A stretch of 60,041 bases of DNA from Lachnospiraceae bacterium. GTDB taxonomy: Bacteria; Bacillota; Clostridia; Lachnospirales; Lachnospiraceae. Where the stretch lies: contig JAFUQM010000019.1 in NCBI GenBank assembly GCA_017472325.1, positions 1-60,041 of the forward strand. Reading direction: 5' to 3'. The translations under genes were made by a program, and so were the position numbers. This document shows positions 26,351 through 35,280 of this stretch, piece by piece (position 1 is the first letter of the stretch; every line of letters begins with the position of its first letter). The notes under the pieces are model-generated. The model made no database searches, had not been told where the DNA came from, and saw nothing but the letters and a program-made list of their open reading frames with translations.

Positions 26351-27964
26351 ATGGCAGACAATCTACAGGAGAGACTAAAGGCACTACCAGCACAGATTAT
26401 GATGTGGTGGAATAAATTTACGTCTAAACAAAAAACATTAATCATCTGTGTTAGTGCAGGTGTTATTTTGACGCTTGTAATTCTTGTTACTGTGTTGGCA
26501 CAGCCAAAATACGTATTGTTGGCAGATTGCGACTCAACCAAAGAAGCTTCTGCGATTGTAGACCTGTTAGAAAGTGCAGGCTATGATTATCTGACTACAG
26601 ATGATGGGTTGCAGATTAGCATCTTGGCGGAACAGGAAGGAGAAGCAAGCCTGCTTTTAGGTGCCAATGACATTCCGACAACAACTTATGATTTGGAAAA
26701 TGTTTTTAGTGGTGGCTTCAGCACAACACAGTCTGATATTCAGAAACGTTATAAATTATATTTAGAGAGCCGGTTGGAAGAACACCTTGTCTCAAATACA
26801 TACATTGAATCAGCACAGGTAACATTGACAATTCCAGAGGATGATGGAACTCTCTTAAAGGAAAGTGAAGAATCTTATGCAAGTGTTGTATTGCATTTGA
26901 AAGAAGAACTTCCGGAAAATGCAGCAGCGGGTCTTGCTAGATTTGTTGCAACAGGTCTTGGAAACGATACAACTGATAATATTGTTATTATAGATACAGA
27001 GGGCAATATTCTCTTTTCAGGAGAAGATGAATCCTCTATGACTGGTAATGCAAGCAATCAACTGACATTAAAACAGCAGGCAGAAAATCTTGTAAAAAGC
27101 GAAGTAAAGAAAGTGCTTATTGGCACAGGACAGTATGATGCTGTTGAAGTGGCAAGTAATCTGGTGCTTGATTTTTCTGTAACAGAATTGACTGATCATA
27201 GATATACACCAGCAGATGGGGCTACACAAGGTGTGCTGGCACATGAAGAGGTGTATGAATCAGAATCTACAGGTACAGTAGGTGGTGTTCCAGGAACAAC
27301 TTCCAATGGAGAAGACGGCACTACATATGCTATAGAGGACTATGATGAATCAAGTTCTACAACATCAGAGCGTTCCAGTGACTATCTTCCAAATGAGACA
27401 ATTACTTCAAAGACGGTTCCAGCTGGTGCGATCAAATACAATGAGTCATCCACAGCAATTTCTGCAAAACGATTCCGTGTCATCAAGGAAGAAGAAGCGG
27501 AAAGACAAGGATTGCTTGATGGCATTACATGGGAAGAGTATAAGGCTGCAAACAGTGAAACAATTCGATTAGAAGTGGACGAAGATGTGATTAACCTTGT
27601 GGCAAATGCAACAGGTATTGCAGTAGAAGATATTTCCTTTGTGGCTTATGAGGAACCAATGTTTATTGATAAAGAAGGTTTAGGAATAGAAGCAACTGAT
27701 GTAATTCAGATTGTCTTGATTATTCTGATTGTTGGACTGCTGGCGTTTGTTCTATTACGCAGCATGCGTGCAGACAATACAGAAGAAGTGGCAGAAGAAC
27801 TTTCAGTAGAAAAACTGTTACAGTCTACACCTGAGCCAGAACTTGAAGATATTGAAGTAGAAGTAAAATCTGAGACAAGAAAGATGATAGAGAAGTTTGT
27901 TGATGAAAATCCAGAAGCGGTGGCAAATCTGCTGCGCAACTGGTTGAACGAAGACTGGGGGTAA
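26351..27964 (+). CDS. fliF: Flagellar MS-ring protein FliF
   Basis: FliF forms the membrane ring that seats the motor and export gate. About 537 residues show an N-terminal membrane helix (TLIICVSAGVILTLVILVTVL) and the ring-building YscJ-like region with ILAEQEGEASLLLG. A variable Ser/Thr-rich periplasmic linker follows, then a second helix (VIQIVLIILIVGLLAFVLL). The acidic C-terminal tail binds FliG (FVDENPEAVANLLRNWLNED). I start at ATG 26351, after GGGAGATAG; the frame extends to TTG 26336. Confidence 0.96.
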   Translation: MADNLQERLKALPAQIMMWWNKFTSKQKTLIICVSAGVILTLVILVTVLAQPKYVLLADCDSTKEASAIVDLLESAGYDYLTTDDGLQISILAEQEGEASLLLGANDIPTTTYDLENVFSGGFSTTQSDIQKRYKLYLESRLEEHLVSNTYIESAQVTLTIPEDDGTLLKESEESYASVVLHLKEELPENAAAGLARFVATGLGNDTTDNIVIIDTEGNILFSGEDESSMTGNASNQLTLKQQAENLVKSEVKKVLIGTGQYDAVEVASNLVLDFSVTELTDHRYTPADGATQGVLAHEEVYESESTGTVGGVPGTTSNGEDGTTYAIEDYDESSSTTSERSSDYLPNETITSKTVPAGAIKYNESSTAISAKRFRVIKEEEAERQGLLDGITWEEYKAANSETIRLEVDEDVINLVANATGIAVEDISFVAYEEPMFIDKEGLGIEATDVIQIVLIILIVGLLAFVLLRSMRADNTEEVAEELSVEKLLQSTPEPELEDIEVEVKSETRKMIEKFVDENPEAVANLLRNWLNEDWG

Positions 27965-27970
27965 AATAGA

Positions 27971-28990
27971 ATGGCATATTCGGGAAGCTCAGGAGAAATG
28001 AGTGGAATACAGAAGGCTGCGGTACTCCTGGTAGCTTTGGGACCAGAGCGCTCTGCAACAATCTTTAAGCATTTAAAAGATGAAGAAATTGAAGAATTGA
28101 CTCTGGAGATTGCAAATACAAGAAGTATTACACCACAGGTGAAGGATGCTGTTATTGATGAGTTCTACGAAATTTGTCTTGCACAGCAGTATATTGCTGA
28201 AGGTGGTATTGGTTATGCAAAAGAACTTCTGGAGAAAGCACTTGGTTCCGAGAAGGCAATGAACGTAATTGGAAAACTGACAGCATCGCTGCAGGTTAAA
28301 CCGTTTGAATTTATTCGAAAAACGGATGCTGCACAGCTTCTTAACTTTATACAGGAGGAGCATCCACAGACAATTGCTCTTATTATGTCATATTTATCGC
28401 CACATCAGTCTGCACTTGTATTGTCGGCTTTATCTCCGGAAAGACAGGCAGATGTTGCAAAACGTATTGCCATGATGGATAGAACAAGTCCGGATGTAAT
28501 TAAAGAAGTGGAAAAAGTATTAGAATCCAAGTTGGCATCGCTTGTAAACCAGGACTACACAGTTGTTGGTGGTGTCGATGCAGTTGTAGATATCTTGAAT
28601 ACAGTAGACCGTGGTACCGAAAAACATATTATGGCAACTCTGGAAATCGAAGAGCCAGAATTGGCAGACGAAATCAGAAAGAAAATGTTCGTATTCGAAG
28701 ACGTGCTGCTGCTTGATGATAGAGCAATCCAGCGAGTTCTTCGTGATGTTGATAACAATGACCTTGCTATGGCACTCAAAGGTGCTAATGAGCAGGTACA
28801 GACTGCAATCTTTAACAACTTGTCAAAACGTTTGGCTGTTATGATTAAGGAAGATATGGAATTCATGGGTCCAGTACGTATGAAAGACGTAGAAGAAGCA
28901 CAGCAGAAGATTGTAAATATTATTAGAAAATTGGAAGACTCTGCAGAAATTGTTATTTCCAGAGGCGGAGGAGATGAGATCGTTGTCTAA
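27971..28990 (+). CDS. fliG: Flagellar motor switch protein FliG
   Basis: FliG transmits torque between the stator and the rotor. The 339 residues have the N-terminal FliF-binding part (GIQKAAVLLVALGPERSA) and the armadillo-like middle part (LLNFIQEEHPQTIALIMSYLSP). The C-terminal charged domain contains VFEDVLLLDDRAIQRVLRDVDNNDLAMALKG, with the torque helix. The start is six bases after fliF. The end overlaps fliH by 17 bases, suggesting coupled translation. Confidence 0.98.
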   Translation: MAYSGSSGEMSGIQKAAVLLVALGPERSATIFKHLKDEEIEELTLEIANTRSITPQVKDAVIDEFYEICLAQQYIAEGGIGYAKELLEKALGSEKAMNVIGKLTASLQVKPFEFIRKTDAAQLLNFIQEEHPQTIALIMSYLSPHQSALVLSALSPERQADVAKRIAMMDRTSPDVIKEVEKVLESKLASLVNQDYTVVGGVDAVVDILNTVDRGTEKHIMATLEIEEPELADEIRKKMFVFEDVLLLDDRAIQRVLRDVDNNDLAMALKGANEQVQTAIFNNLSKRLAVMIKEDMEFMGPVRMKDVEEAQQKIVNIIRKLEDSAEIVISRGGGDEIVV

Positions 28991-29846
28991 TTTATTGAAG
29001 GCAGGATATATCAGCGTAGATCGGAACGATGTCAGAATCATAGATGGTAATCAGCCGGCGCAGTCAAGGATGAGAACTGCTGCGCAGGATGTCTATGAAC
29101 GAACTGGAATTGCAATCACAGAGAGTGCTGTGCAGAACGCTGCTGAGGCACTTTTTGCAGCAATGAACCAGTCGTCTACAGAGACAGAGGGAGAATTCTT
29201 CTCAGAGGGATTAAATGCGGAAGAAGTGTTCCTAAAAGAGTCGGTGGAGTATAGTGGACCTAGTCCGGAAGAAATTGCATTACAGGCACAGGCAGAAGCG
29301 GAAGCCATAATTGCACAAGCACAGGCGGAAGCGGATCAGATTAGACGGGAAGCTATGGAGGAAGGCAAGCGACAAGGTTATGAAGAAGGAAGAAGACAGG
29401 GACTTGCCGAACTTGATATCCAAAAAAATGAATTTATGCAAAAACAAGCGGAACAGGAAGCAGAATACGAAAAACAACTAGAACAGTTGGAGCCTGTTTT
29501 GATAGACACGCTGACAGGGATATATCAGCATATTTTTAGAGTGGATATGTCACATTATAGTGACATTGTGTTACATCTATTAGAAAACACAGTACGCAAC
29601 ATAGAAGGTAGTAGAGATTTTCTTGTGCATGTGTCCAAGAATGACTATCCTGTTGTGAACATGCGTAAGAAACAGCTTACGGATGCTGTGTCGATGAATA
29701 ATGTAACATTTGAAATAGTGGAAGATTTAACTCTGAGACCAGGTGAATGTCTGATTGAAACAGAAGGAGGCATTTACGATTGTGGACTCGGTACACAATT
29801 GGATGAACTTGAGAGAGAGTTAAAAATATTATCATACAAAAAGTGA
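28974..29846 (+). CDS. fliH: Flagellar export apparatus protein FliH
   Basis: FliH is the regulator and stator-like stalk of the FliI ATPase. It is recognised by position and by the long Ala/Gln/Glu-rich coiled coil at about 80-165 (QAQAEAEAIIAQAQAEADQI, then RRQGLAELD). The C-terminal domain contains ENTVRNIEGSRDFLVHVSKNDY and CLIETEGGIYDCGL. I start at ATG 28974, directly after GGCGGAGGAG (290 residues), inside the end of fliG. Confidence 0.9.
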   Translation: MRSLSNLLKAGYISVDRNDVRIIDGNQPAQSRMRTAAQDVYERTGIAITESAVQNAAEALFAAMNQSSTETEGEFFSEGLNAEEVFLKESVEYSGPSPEEIALQAQAEAEAIIAQAQAEADQIRREAMEEGKRQGYEEGRRQGLAELDIQKNEFMQKQAEQEAEYEKQLEQLEPVLIDTLTGIYQHIFRVDMSHYSDIVLHLLENTVRNIEGSRDFLVHVSKNDYPVVNMRKKQLTDAVSMNNVTFEIVEDLTLRPGECLIETEGGIYDCGLGTQLDELERELKILSYKK

Positions 29847-29861
29847 AAGAGGTGAAAAGAC

Positions 29862-31187
29862 TTGGAAGCAGTAAAGATTGATTTGGAGAAATATACCAGA
29901 CTGACGGAAAAGTCTTTTTTTAAAAAACTCGGAAAAGTAGTAAATGTCGTGGGTCTTACAATTGAATCGGCGGGACCGGATGCAAGACTGGGCGACATTT
30001 GTTATATATATGCCAAAAGTGATGACGCTTCACCTATTATGGCAGAGGTTGTAGGATTTAAGGATAAGAAAACATTATTGATGCCATACGATAATACGAC
30101 GGGAATTGGACTTGGCTCGGTTGTTGAGAATCAAGGATATCCGCTTTCTGTTCGAGTAGGCAATTTCCTGCTTGGTAAAACGGTGGATGGGCTTGGCAGA
30201 TGCGCAGAACTTGGCGCGCTGTCAGGTGGTATGGGACAGGATTATCCAGTAGAAGCTCCGCCGCCAGACCCGATGAGTCGTGAGATTATAGATGAAGTAC
30301 TTTCGCTTGGTGTTAAAGCTGTAGATGGACTTATGACAGTTGGAAAAGGACAAAGAATTGGTATCTTTGCGGGCTCTGGTGTAGGTAAATCTACATTGAT
30401 GGGTATGTTTGCCAGAAATACGAAGGCAGACATTAATGTAATTGCGTTGATTGGAGAGCGAGGCAGAGAGGTTAGAGAATTTATTGAAAGAGACCTCGGA
30501 GAAGAAGGTATGCGTCGTTCTATTGTTGTTGTAGCAACTTCTGATAGACCAGCACTTGAGAGAAATAAAGCAGCGAAAACCGCAACAGCAATTGCTGAAT
30601 ATTTCAGAGATCAAGGAAAAGACGTTCTATTGATGATGGACTCGTTGACACGTTTTTCTATGGCGCAGCGAGAAATAGGATTAGCAAGTGGTGAACCACC
30701 GGTATCTAGGGGATATCCACCAAGTGTTTATTCGGAGATGCCTAAGCTGCTAGAGCGTGCAGGACGTTCTGATAAAGGTTCAATTACCGGCTTGTATACA
30801 GTTCTTGTAGATGGTGATGATTTTAATGAGCCGATTACAGATACTGCAAGAAGCATTCTGGATGGTCATATTATGTTAAGTAGAAAACTCGTACATAAAA
30901 ACCATTATCCTGCGATTGATGTATTGCAGAGTATTTCCAGATGTATGAGCCAGGTTGTAGAAAAAGAACATAAAAAACTGGCTGGTCAGTTAAAAAATAC
31001 ACTTGCGACTTATAATGAGGCAGAAGATTTGATTAATATAGGTGCCTATAAGAGTGGCAGCAATCCGAATATTGACCGTGCGATTGCTAAAATTGATGCA
31101 GTAAATGAATTCCTTCTTCAGGATGTAGATGATAAATTTACGTATGAAGAATCACTTGATAAATTAAGGGCAATATTTGAAAGCTGA
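29862..31187 (+). CDS. fliI: Flagellum-specific ATPase FliI
   Basis: FliI drives unloading of export substrates. The 441-residue F1-beta-like ATPase has Walker A GIFAGSGVGKST (about residues 170-181), IGERGREVREFIERDLG, Walker B LLMMDSLTRFSMAQREI, and GEPPVSRGYPPSVYSEMPKL-type features. Translation begins at TTG 29862 after AGAGGTG. The length and motifs are complete. Confidence 0.97.
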   Translation: MEAVKIDLEKYTRLTEKSFFKKLGKVVNVVGLTIESAGPDARLGDICYIYAKSDDASPIMAEVVGFKDKKTLLMPYDNTTGIGLGSVVENQGYPLSVRVGNFLLGKTVDGLGRCAELGALSGGMGQDYPVEAPPPDPMSREIIDEVLSLGVKAVDGLMTVGKGQRIGIFAGSGVGKSTLMGMFARNTKADINVIALIGERGREVREFIERDLGEEGMRRSIVVVATSDRPALERNKAAKTATAIAEYFRDQGKDVLLMMDSLTRFSMAQREIGLASGEPPVSRGYPPSVYSEMPKLLERAGRSDKGSITGLYTVLVDGDDFNEPITDTARSILDGHIMLSRKLVHKNHYPAIDVLQSISRCMSQVVEKEHKKLAGQLKNTLATYNEAEDLINIGAYKSGSNPNIDRAIAKIDAVNEFLLQDVDDKFTYEESLDKLRAIFES

Positions 31188-31195
31188 GAATACAT

Positions 31196-31651
31196 ATGTC
31201 AAAGTTTATTTATAGAATGCAGAATGTTCTGAATATTAAAAATAAGCTGGAAGCACAGGCAAAACAGGAATATTCTGCAGCAAGGGCTGCGTTAAATGAA
31301 GAAGAGGATAAATTAGAGCGACTGTACAAACGTAAGGCGGATTATGAAGAAGAAGCCAGAACGCTTATGTCATCCAAATTAGATGTTCATAAAATTAATG
31401 AAAACAATGCGGCTATCATGACAATGCAGAACTTTATTGCACTGCAACAGGACGAAGTCCGAAGAGCGGAACTGATGCTGGAGCGGGCGCGTCAAAAATT
31501 GGAAGAAGTTATGAAAGAACGCAAAGCACAAGAGATTCTTAGAGACAATGCGTTTGAGCAGTTTTTACAGGAAGAAAAGGCGCAGGAAAGTAAAGAAATA
31601 GATGAACTGGTTAGTTACCAGTACGGTCAGAAAATACAGGTAAATGATTAG
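31196..31651 (+). CDS. fliJ: Flagellar export chaperone FliJ
   Basis: FliJ is a small coiled-coil protein that links FliI to FlhA. The 151 residues start FIYRMQNVLNIKNKLE, as expected, and form one long charged helix hairpin (ERLYKRKADYEEEAR; QKLEEVMKERKAQEILRDNAFE). It lies 8 bases after fliI. Identification rests on the N-terminal pattern and the position. Confidence 0.9.
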   Translation: MSKFIYRMQNVLNIKNKLEAQAKQEYSAARAALNEEEDKLERLYKRKADYEEEARTLMSSKLDVHKINENNAAIMTMQNFIALQQDEVRRAELMLERARQKLEEVMKERKAQEILRDNAFEQFLQEEKAQESKEIDELVSYQYGQKIQVND

Positions 31652-31665
31652 GGTAAGGTGAAAAT

Positions 31666-32541
31666 ATGCCAGATACAGAACAGATGGATGCCATTATAAA
31701 AGAAGAAAAGAAACGTATCAAAAACGAACGTAAACAGTTAAAACAGGATCAAAAAGCCCAGAAAAAAGAAGTAAGACGCAGAGCGAAAGAATTAGCAGCA
31801 CAGGAATATGAATTGGATGATAGTGAAGATGATGACAAAGGTTCAGGTTCTGCACTATTTGTTACGTTGCTTGTTGTTGTAATATGGATAGCAATTCTTT
31901 GTTTGCTTGTAAAACTGGATGTGGGCGGATTTGGCTCCAATGTATTAAGACCGGTTTTAAAGGATGTTCCTGTTGTGAACAAAATTTTACCAACACAGAG
32001 ACATGCAATTAATACAACAGAAGAATATTATGGGTATTCTAGTCTGGAAGAAGCGGTTGAGCAGATTAAAAGATTGGAATTGGAACTGGAGAAAAGCCAG
32101 CAAGACCAGCAGTCAGAGATTGAAGAAATAGAAGTGTTAAAGGCGGAAGTAAAACGATTACAGACTTTTGAAGAAAGCCAGGTGGAATTCCAGCGAATCC
32201 GTACACAGTTCTATGAAGAAGTTGTGTATGCAGATAATGGTCCGGGAGCAGAAGAGTATCAAAAATATTATGAGACGATGGACCCTGAAATGGCGCAATA
32301 TTTGTACAAACAAGTAGTGCAACAGGAAATAGTGAATAAAGAGATTGAGGATTATGCATTAGCATATTCTGAGATGAAACCAAAAGAAGCGGCAGGTATT
32401 ATTGAAGCAATGCCAGATGAACTAGATCTTGCAGCAAGAATTTTAAAGACAATGAGTGCTGAGGATAGAGGTAAAATTCTTGGAGTTATGGACCCAGAAG
32501 TTGCCGCAAAACTTACAAAGATAATGGACCCAGAGTATTAA
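31666..32541 (+). CDS. MotE/MgtE-N-like flagellar protein (YlxF position)
   Basis: The 291-residue protein has a highly charged Lys/Asp N-terminus, one membrane helix (FVTLLVVVIWIAILCLLVKL, about 62-82), and a coiled coil (about 125-175). Its C-terminal half-helical repeats resemble the MgtE N domain (AGIIEAMPDELDLAARILKTM; ILGVMDPEVAAKLTKIMD). Proteins of this kind (MotE, YlxF) sit between fliJ and fliK in many flagellar operons. In some bacteria they support stator stability or export. AAGGTG precedes the ATG. Confidence 0.8.
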   Translation: MPDTEQMDAIIKEEKKRIKNERKQLKQDQKAQKKEVRRRAKELAAQEYELDDSEDDDKGSGSALFVTLLVVVIWIAILCLLVKLDVGGFGSNVLRPVLKDVPVVNKILPTQRHAINTTEEYYGYSSLEEAVEQIKRLELELEKSQQDQQSEIEEIEVLKAEVKRLQTFEESQVEFQRIRTQFYEEVVYADNGPGAEEYQKYYETMDPEMAQYLYKQVVQQEIVNKEIEDYALAYSEMKPKEAAGIIEAMPDELDLAARILKTMSAEDRGKILGVMDPEVAAKLTKIMDPEY

Positions 32542-32565
32542 GAGAATGCTGGGAAAATCCGATAT
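32539..32565 (+). promoter_or_regulatory. Candidate SigD (FliA)-type promoter before fliK
   Basis: TAAG (32539-32542), 15 bases, then TCCGATAT (32558-32565) resemble the SigD consensus TAAA-N15-GCCGATAA. The -35 overlaps the stop of the MotE-like gene. It would place the transcript start at the foot of the hairpin at 32574-32597. Confidence 0.4.
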
Positions 32566-32573
32566 TTATAGTG

Positions 32574-32597
32574 ATAATAACTCGTTAGAGTTGTTAT
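32574..32597 (+). other. Stem-loop before fliK
   Basis: ATAATAACTC pairs with GAGTTGTTAT around GTTA, a 10-bp stem with one G-T pair. No T-run follows, so it is more likely an mRNA 5'-end or processing structure than a terminator. Confidence 0.55.
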
Positions 32598-32640
32598 AGA
32601 TAAAAGAGAACCTTGATAATTGAAGAAAGGAGGAATTGGA

Positions 32641-34110
32641 ATGACCAGTACACCAGTAACAGAGTTACAAACAATGTATACAAATGTTACAAAAACAAGC
32701 ACAGCCAGTAATCAGATTGGCACATTTGGCAGTAGCTTTTCAGAGGTCATGAGCAAGACAGGAAACGGTACAACTTCTGGCAATGGTGAAGTTAAGGCAG
32801 CGGAGAAGAAGAGTCTGGAAGAACCAAAGGATGCTTTCGCAAAACAGGTATCTAAAGAGACTGCAACAGAAGCTGACAAGACAACTATGAAAGAAGAAAA
32901 TGTACAGGATGCAAAACCAGTACAAAAAGAAATAGCAGTGGAAGATACTTCTACGGAAACAGAAGTGTCAGAGGTGGCTGATAAGATTGTTCAGGCGATT
33001 GCAGAAGAACTGCAGGTATCAGAGGAAGAGATTTTAAAAGCAATGGAAACACTTGGGTTGACAATGCTTGATCTTTTGAATCCTAATAATATGGCAGAAT
33101 TGGTATTACAGATTTCAGGTGAGACCGATATGATGAATTTGTTGGTCAATGAAGACTTGTATTATTCTGTACAGACACTTGTAGAAACAGTAAAGGCAGA
33201 AGTTGCTTCTTTACAGGCTGTTCTTGGAATGAATGATGAACAGTTTGCACAATTAGTGGACGAATTAAAAGAACTGGCAACCAACGAACAACAGCCTCAG
33301 ACAGCGGATGTTGTAATAAACAATGCAGATATGACGGAGGATGCAGTCACAGTTGATATTGCAGAGGACACAGATGCTGAGAATGTGAATTATACACAAA
33401 AAGATGTGTCAGAACAGCACGTTGTATCAGAAGAAGATGTGCAAGTTAATGGCGAGTTAAAAACGACAAAAACAGCAGAATGGACAAATTCACAGGAACA
33501 ACAGATGTCGGAACAACAGGATGCAAAGGGTGAACATAGTCAACAGCCACAGATGACATTTGCGCAGCAACAGACAACAACTGTAAATATAGCGCAGAAT
33601 GCTGTTTTTGCAGAACAGAATATGATGCCGTTGGTTTCTGAGGAAACAAAACAGATTATGAACCAAATTATGGATTACATGAAATTGAATGTAACCCCTG
33701 ATGTATCAGAAATGGAAATGCAGCTTCATCCAGAAAGCCTTGGAAATGTCAAAATTCAGCTTGCTGCAAAAGATGGCATTATTACAGCGCAATTTAAAGC
33801 AGAGTCAGAAATGGTAAAAGCAGCATTGGAATCCCAGATGATGCAGTTGAAAGAAACTCTGAACGAAAAAGGAGTTAAGGTAGAAGCAATTGAAGTAACT
33901 GTTGAAAGTCATGCGTTTGAGAGAAATCTTGAGCAGGGCAATGAAGGCAACAACAATCCAGAAGAACCACAGAAAAAATCTACAAGAAGAATCAATTTGA
34001 ATATGTTAGAGAATCTGGATGAACTTCCTGTTGACGAGATGGAAGAGGCAGATAAAATTGCTGCCGAAATGATGGCACAGGCAGGCAATACAGTAGATTT
34101 TACCGCATAA
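32641..34110 (+). CDS. fliK: Flagellar hook-length control protein FliK
   Basis: FliK acts as a secreted ruler that switches export from hook to filament. The 489-residue protein has a long, low-complexity, Glu/Thr/Gln-rich N-terminal and middle region. The conserved C-terminal domain (VTPDVSEMEMQLHPESLGNVKIQL ... LKETLNEKGVKVEAIEVTV) lies at about 350-430. I start at ATG 32641 after AAAGGAGG; the frame opens earlier at TTG 32620. The acidic, Thr-rich composition differs from its neighbours, as is usual for FliK. Confidence 0.92.
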   Translation: MTSTPVTELQTMYTNVTKTSTASNQIGTFGSSFSEVMSKTGNGTTSGNGEVKAAEKKSLEEPKDAFAKQVSKETATEADKTTMKEENVQDAKPVQKEIAVEDTSTETEVSEVADKIVQAIAEELQVSEEEILKAMETLGLTMLDLLNPNNMAELVLQISGETDMMNLLVNEDLYYSVQTLVETVKAEVASLQAVLGMNDEQFAQLVDELKELATNEQQPQTADVVINNADMTEDAVTVDIAEDTDAENVNYTQKDVSEQHVVSEEDVQVNGELKTTKTAEWTNSQEQQMSEQQDAKGEHSQQPQMTFAQQQTTTVNIAQNAVFAEQNMMPLVSEETKQIMNQIMDYMKLNVTPDVSEMEMQLHPESLGNVKIQLAAKDGIITAQFKAESEMVKAALESQMMQLKETLNEKGVKVEAIEVTVESHAFERNLEQGNEGNNNPEEPQKKSTRRINLNMLENLDELPVDEMEEADKIAAEMMAQAGNTVDFTA

Positions 34111-34162
34111 TTTCATAACGTAAGTAAATGCGTAAGCAAAAATTATGAAAGGAGATGAGAAC

Positions 34163-34798
34163 GTGAGCTCAATAGCACAAGTAATTGATGGACAGATTCA
34201 GTCAACAGCTACAATCAGTCAGGAGTCAGAAGTAAAAACAAGTAACTCTTCTCTTGATAAAGATGCTTTTTTACAGCTTTTGGTAGCACAGATGAAATAT
34301 CAGGACCCATTACAGCCAACTTCTAATACAGAATATGTATCACAGCTTGCAACATTTTCACAGTTAGAAGAAATGCAGAATATGACTGGCAGCATGGAAC
34401 TTATGAGAGCGTCTGGCCTTGTTGGAGAATATGTGTTTGTAACAACAACGACCTCCAGTGGTAATCAGACAACGATTGAAGGCTATGTAGACAGTATTGT
34501 GTACGAAGCTGGTAAGGCATATATGGAAATTGATGGTGAACTTTATTCTGTAGATGACTTAGATACGGTTGTTGATAAAGCATATTTGAATGCCTTTGAT
34601 AAAGTGACACAGTGGGTATCAAAACTGGAAGAATTGCCAGATGTTGATGAGATGACAGCTGATGAAGCGCAGAAAGTTGCAGAACTTCAGGCAGAATTTG
34701 AAGCAATGAGTTCTTATGAACAGGCATTTGTAGGAAGCGATGTACAGACAATATATGAACAGTATGTTGACAAAATGGAAGAATTGTTAGGTGAATAG
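34163..34798 (+). CDS. flgD: Flagellar hook capping protein FlgD
   Basis: FlgD is the scaffold for hook assembly. The N-terminal LDKDAFLQLLVAQMKYQDPLQPTSNTEYVSQLA segment (about residues 30-62) is the family signature. The remaining region is variable and acidic. I prefer GTG 34163, with AAGGAGATG nine bases upstream, over the ATG at 34145 (211 residues). It overlaps nothing and is followed after one base by the next gene. Confidence 0.94.
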   Translation: MSSIAQVIDGQIQSTATISQESEVKTSNSSLDKDAFLQLLVAQMKYQDPLQPTSNTEYVSQLATFSQLEEMQNMTGSMELMRASGLVGEYVFVTTTTSSGNQTTIEGYVDSIVYEAGKAYMEIDGELYSVDDLDTVVDKAYLNAFDKVTQWVSKLEELPDVDEMTADEAQKVAELQAEFEAMSSYEQAFVGSDVQTIYEQYVDKMEELLGE

Positions 34799-34799
34799 T

Positions 34800-35195
34800 A
34801 TGAAAATACAAGGCAATCAGTTTCTTTCCATTGAGCAATTGCAGGATCAATACCTGCAGAAAAGTAAACCTGTTCAAACATCGGATGCGAAGGGGATAAG
34901 TTTTCAGGATATTTTATTGCAGAAATCAGGAATGGTTTCTGAAGAACTGAAATTTTCCAAACATGCATCAAACAGACTGTTGGACAGAAATATTCAACTG
35001 ACAGACAATCAATTGGAACGTTTGAACAGTGGTACAAGAAAAGCCGGTGAGAAAGGAATTCATGAATCATTGGTTATAGTAGATCAGTTGGCATTTATCG
35101 TAAATGTTCCAAATAATACGGTAATAACAGCGATGGATCAGACGGAAGCACGAGATAACATATTTACGAATATAGACGGAGCCGTAATCATGTAG
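34800..35195 (+). CDS. TIGR02530-family flagellar operon protein
   Basis: About 131 residues. The C-terminal part FSKHASNRLLDRNIQLTDNQLERLNSGTRKAGEKGI and ALVIVDQ-like stretch (here SLVIVDQLAFIVNV) match the small protein found between flgD and flgE in Firmicutes. Its role is not established. ATG 34800 follows AGGTG; the open frame reaches back to 34791 inside flgD. Confidence 0.82.
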   Translation: MKIQGNQFLSIEQLQDQYLQKSKPVQTSDAKGISFQDILLQKSGMVSEELKFSKHASNRLLDRNIQLTDNQLERLNSGTRKAGEKGIHESLVIVDQLAFIVNVPNNTVITAMDQTEARDNIFTNIDGAVIM

Positions 35196-35247
35196 CTGGA
35201 CCTTATGGAGGCTAATGTTCCCGAACGACAGACGGAACAAAAACGGC

Positions 35248-35271
35248 AGTCTATCCAAATAGACTAGGAGG
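35248..35271 (+). promoter_or_regulatory. Stem-loop abutting the flgE Shine-Dalgarno
   Basis: AGTCTAT (35248-35254) and ATAGACT (35259-35265) form a 7-bp stem around CCAA. AGGAGG (35266-35271) begins at the next base and the ATG comes nine bases later. The gap before flgE (35196-35280) holds no other gene. Confidence 0.6.
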
Positions 35272-35280
35272 TCAAACATT

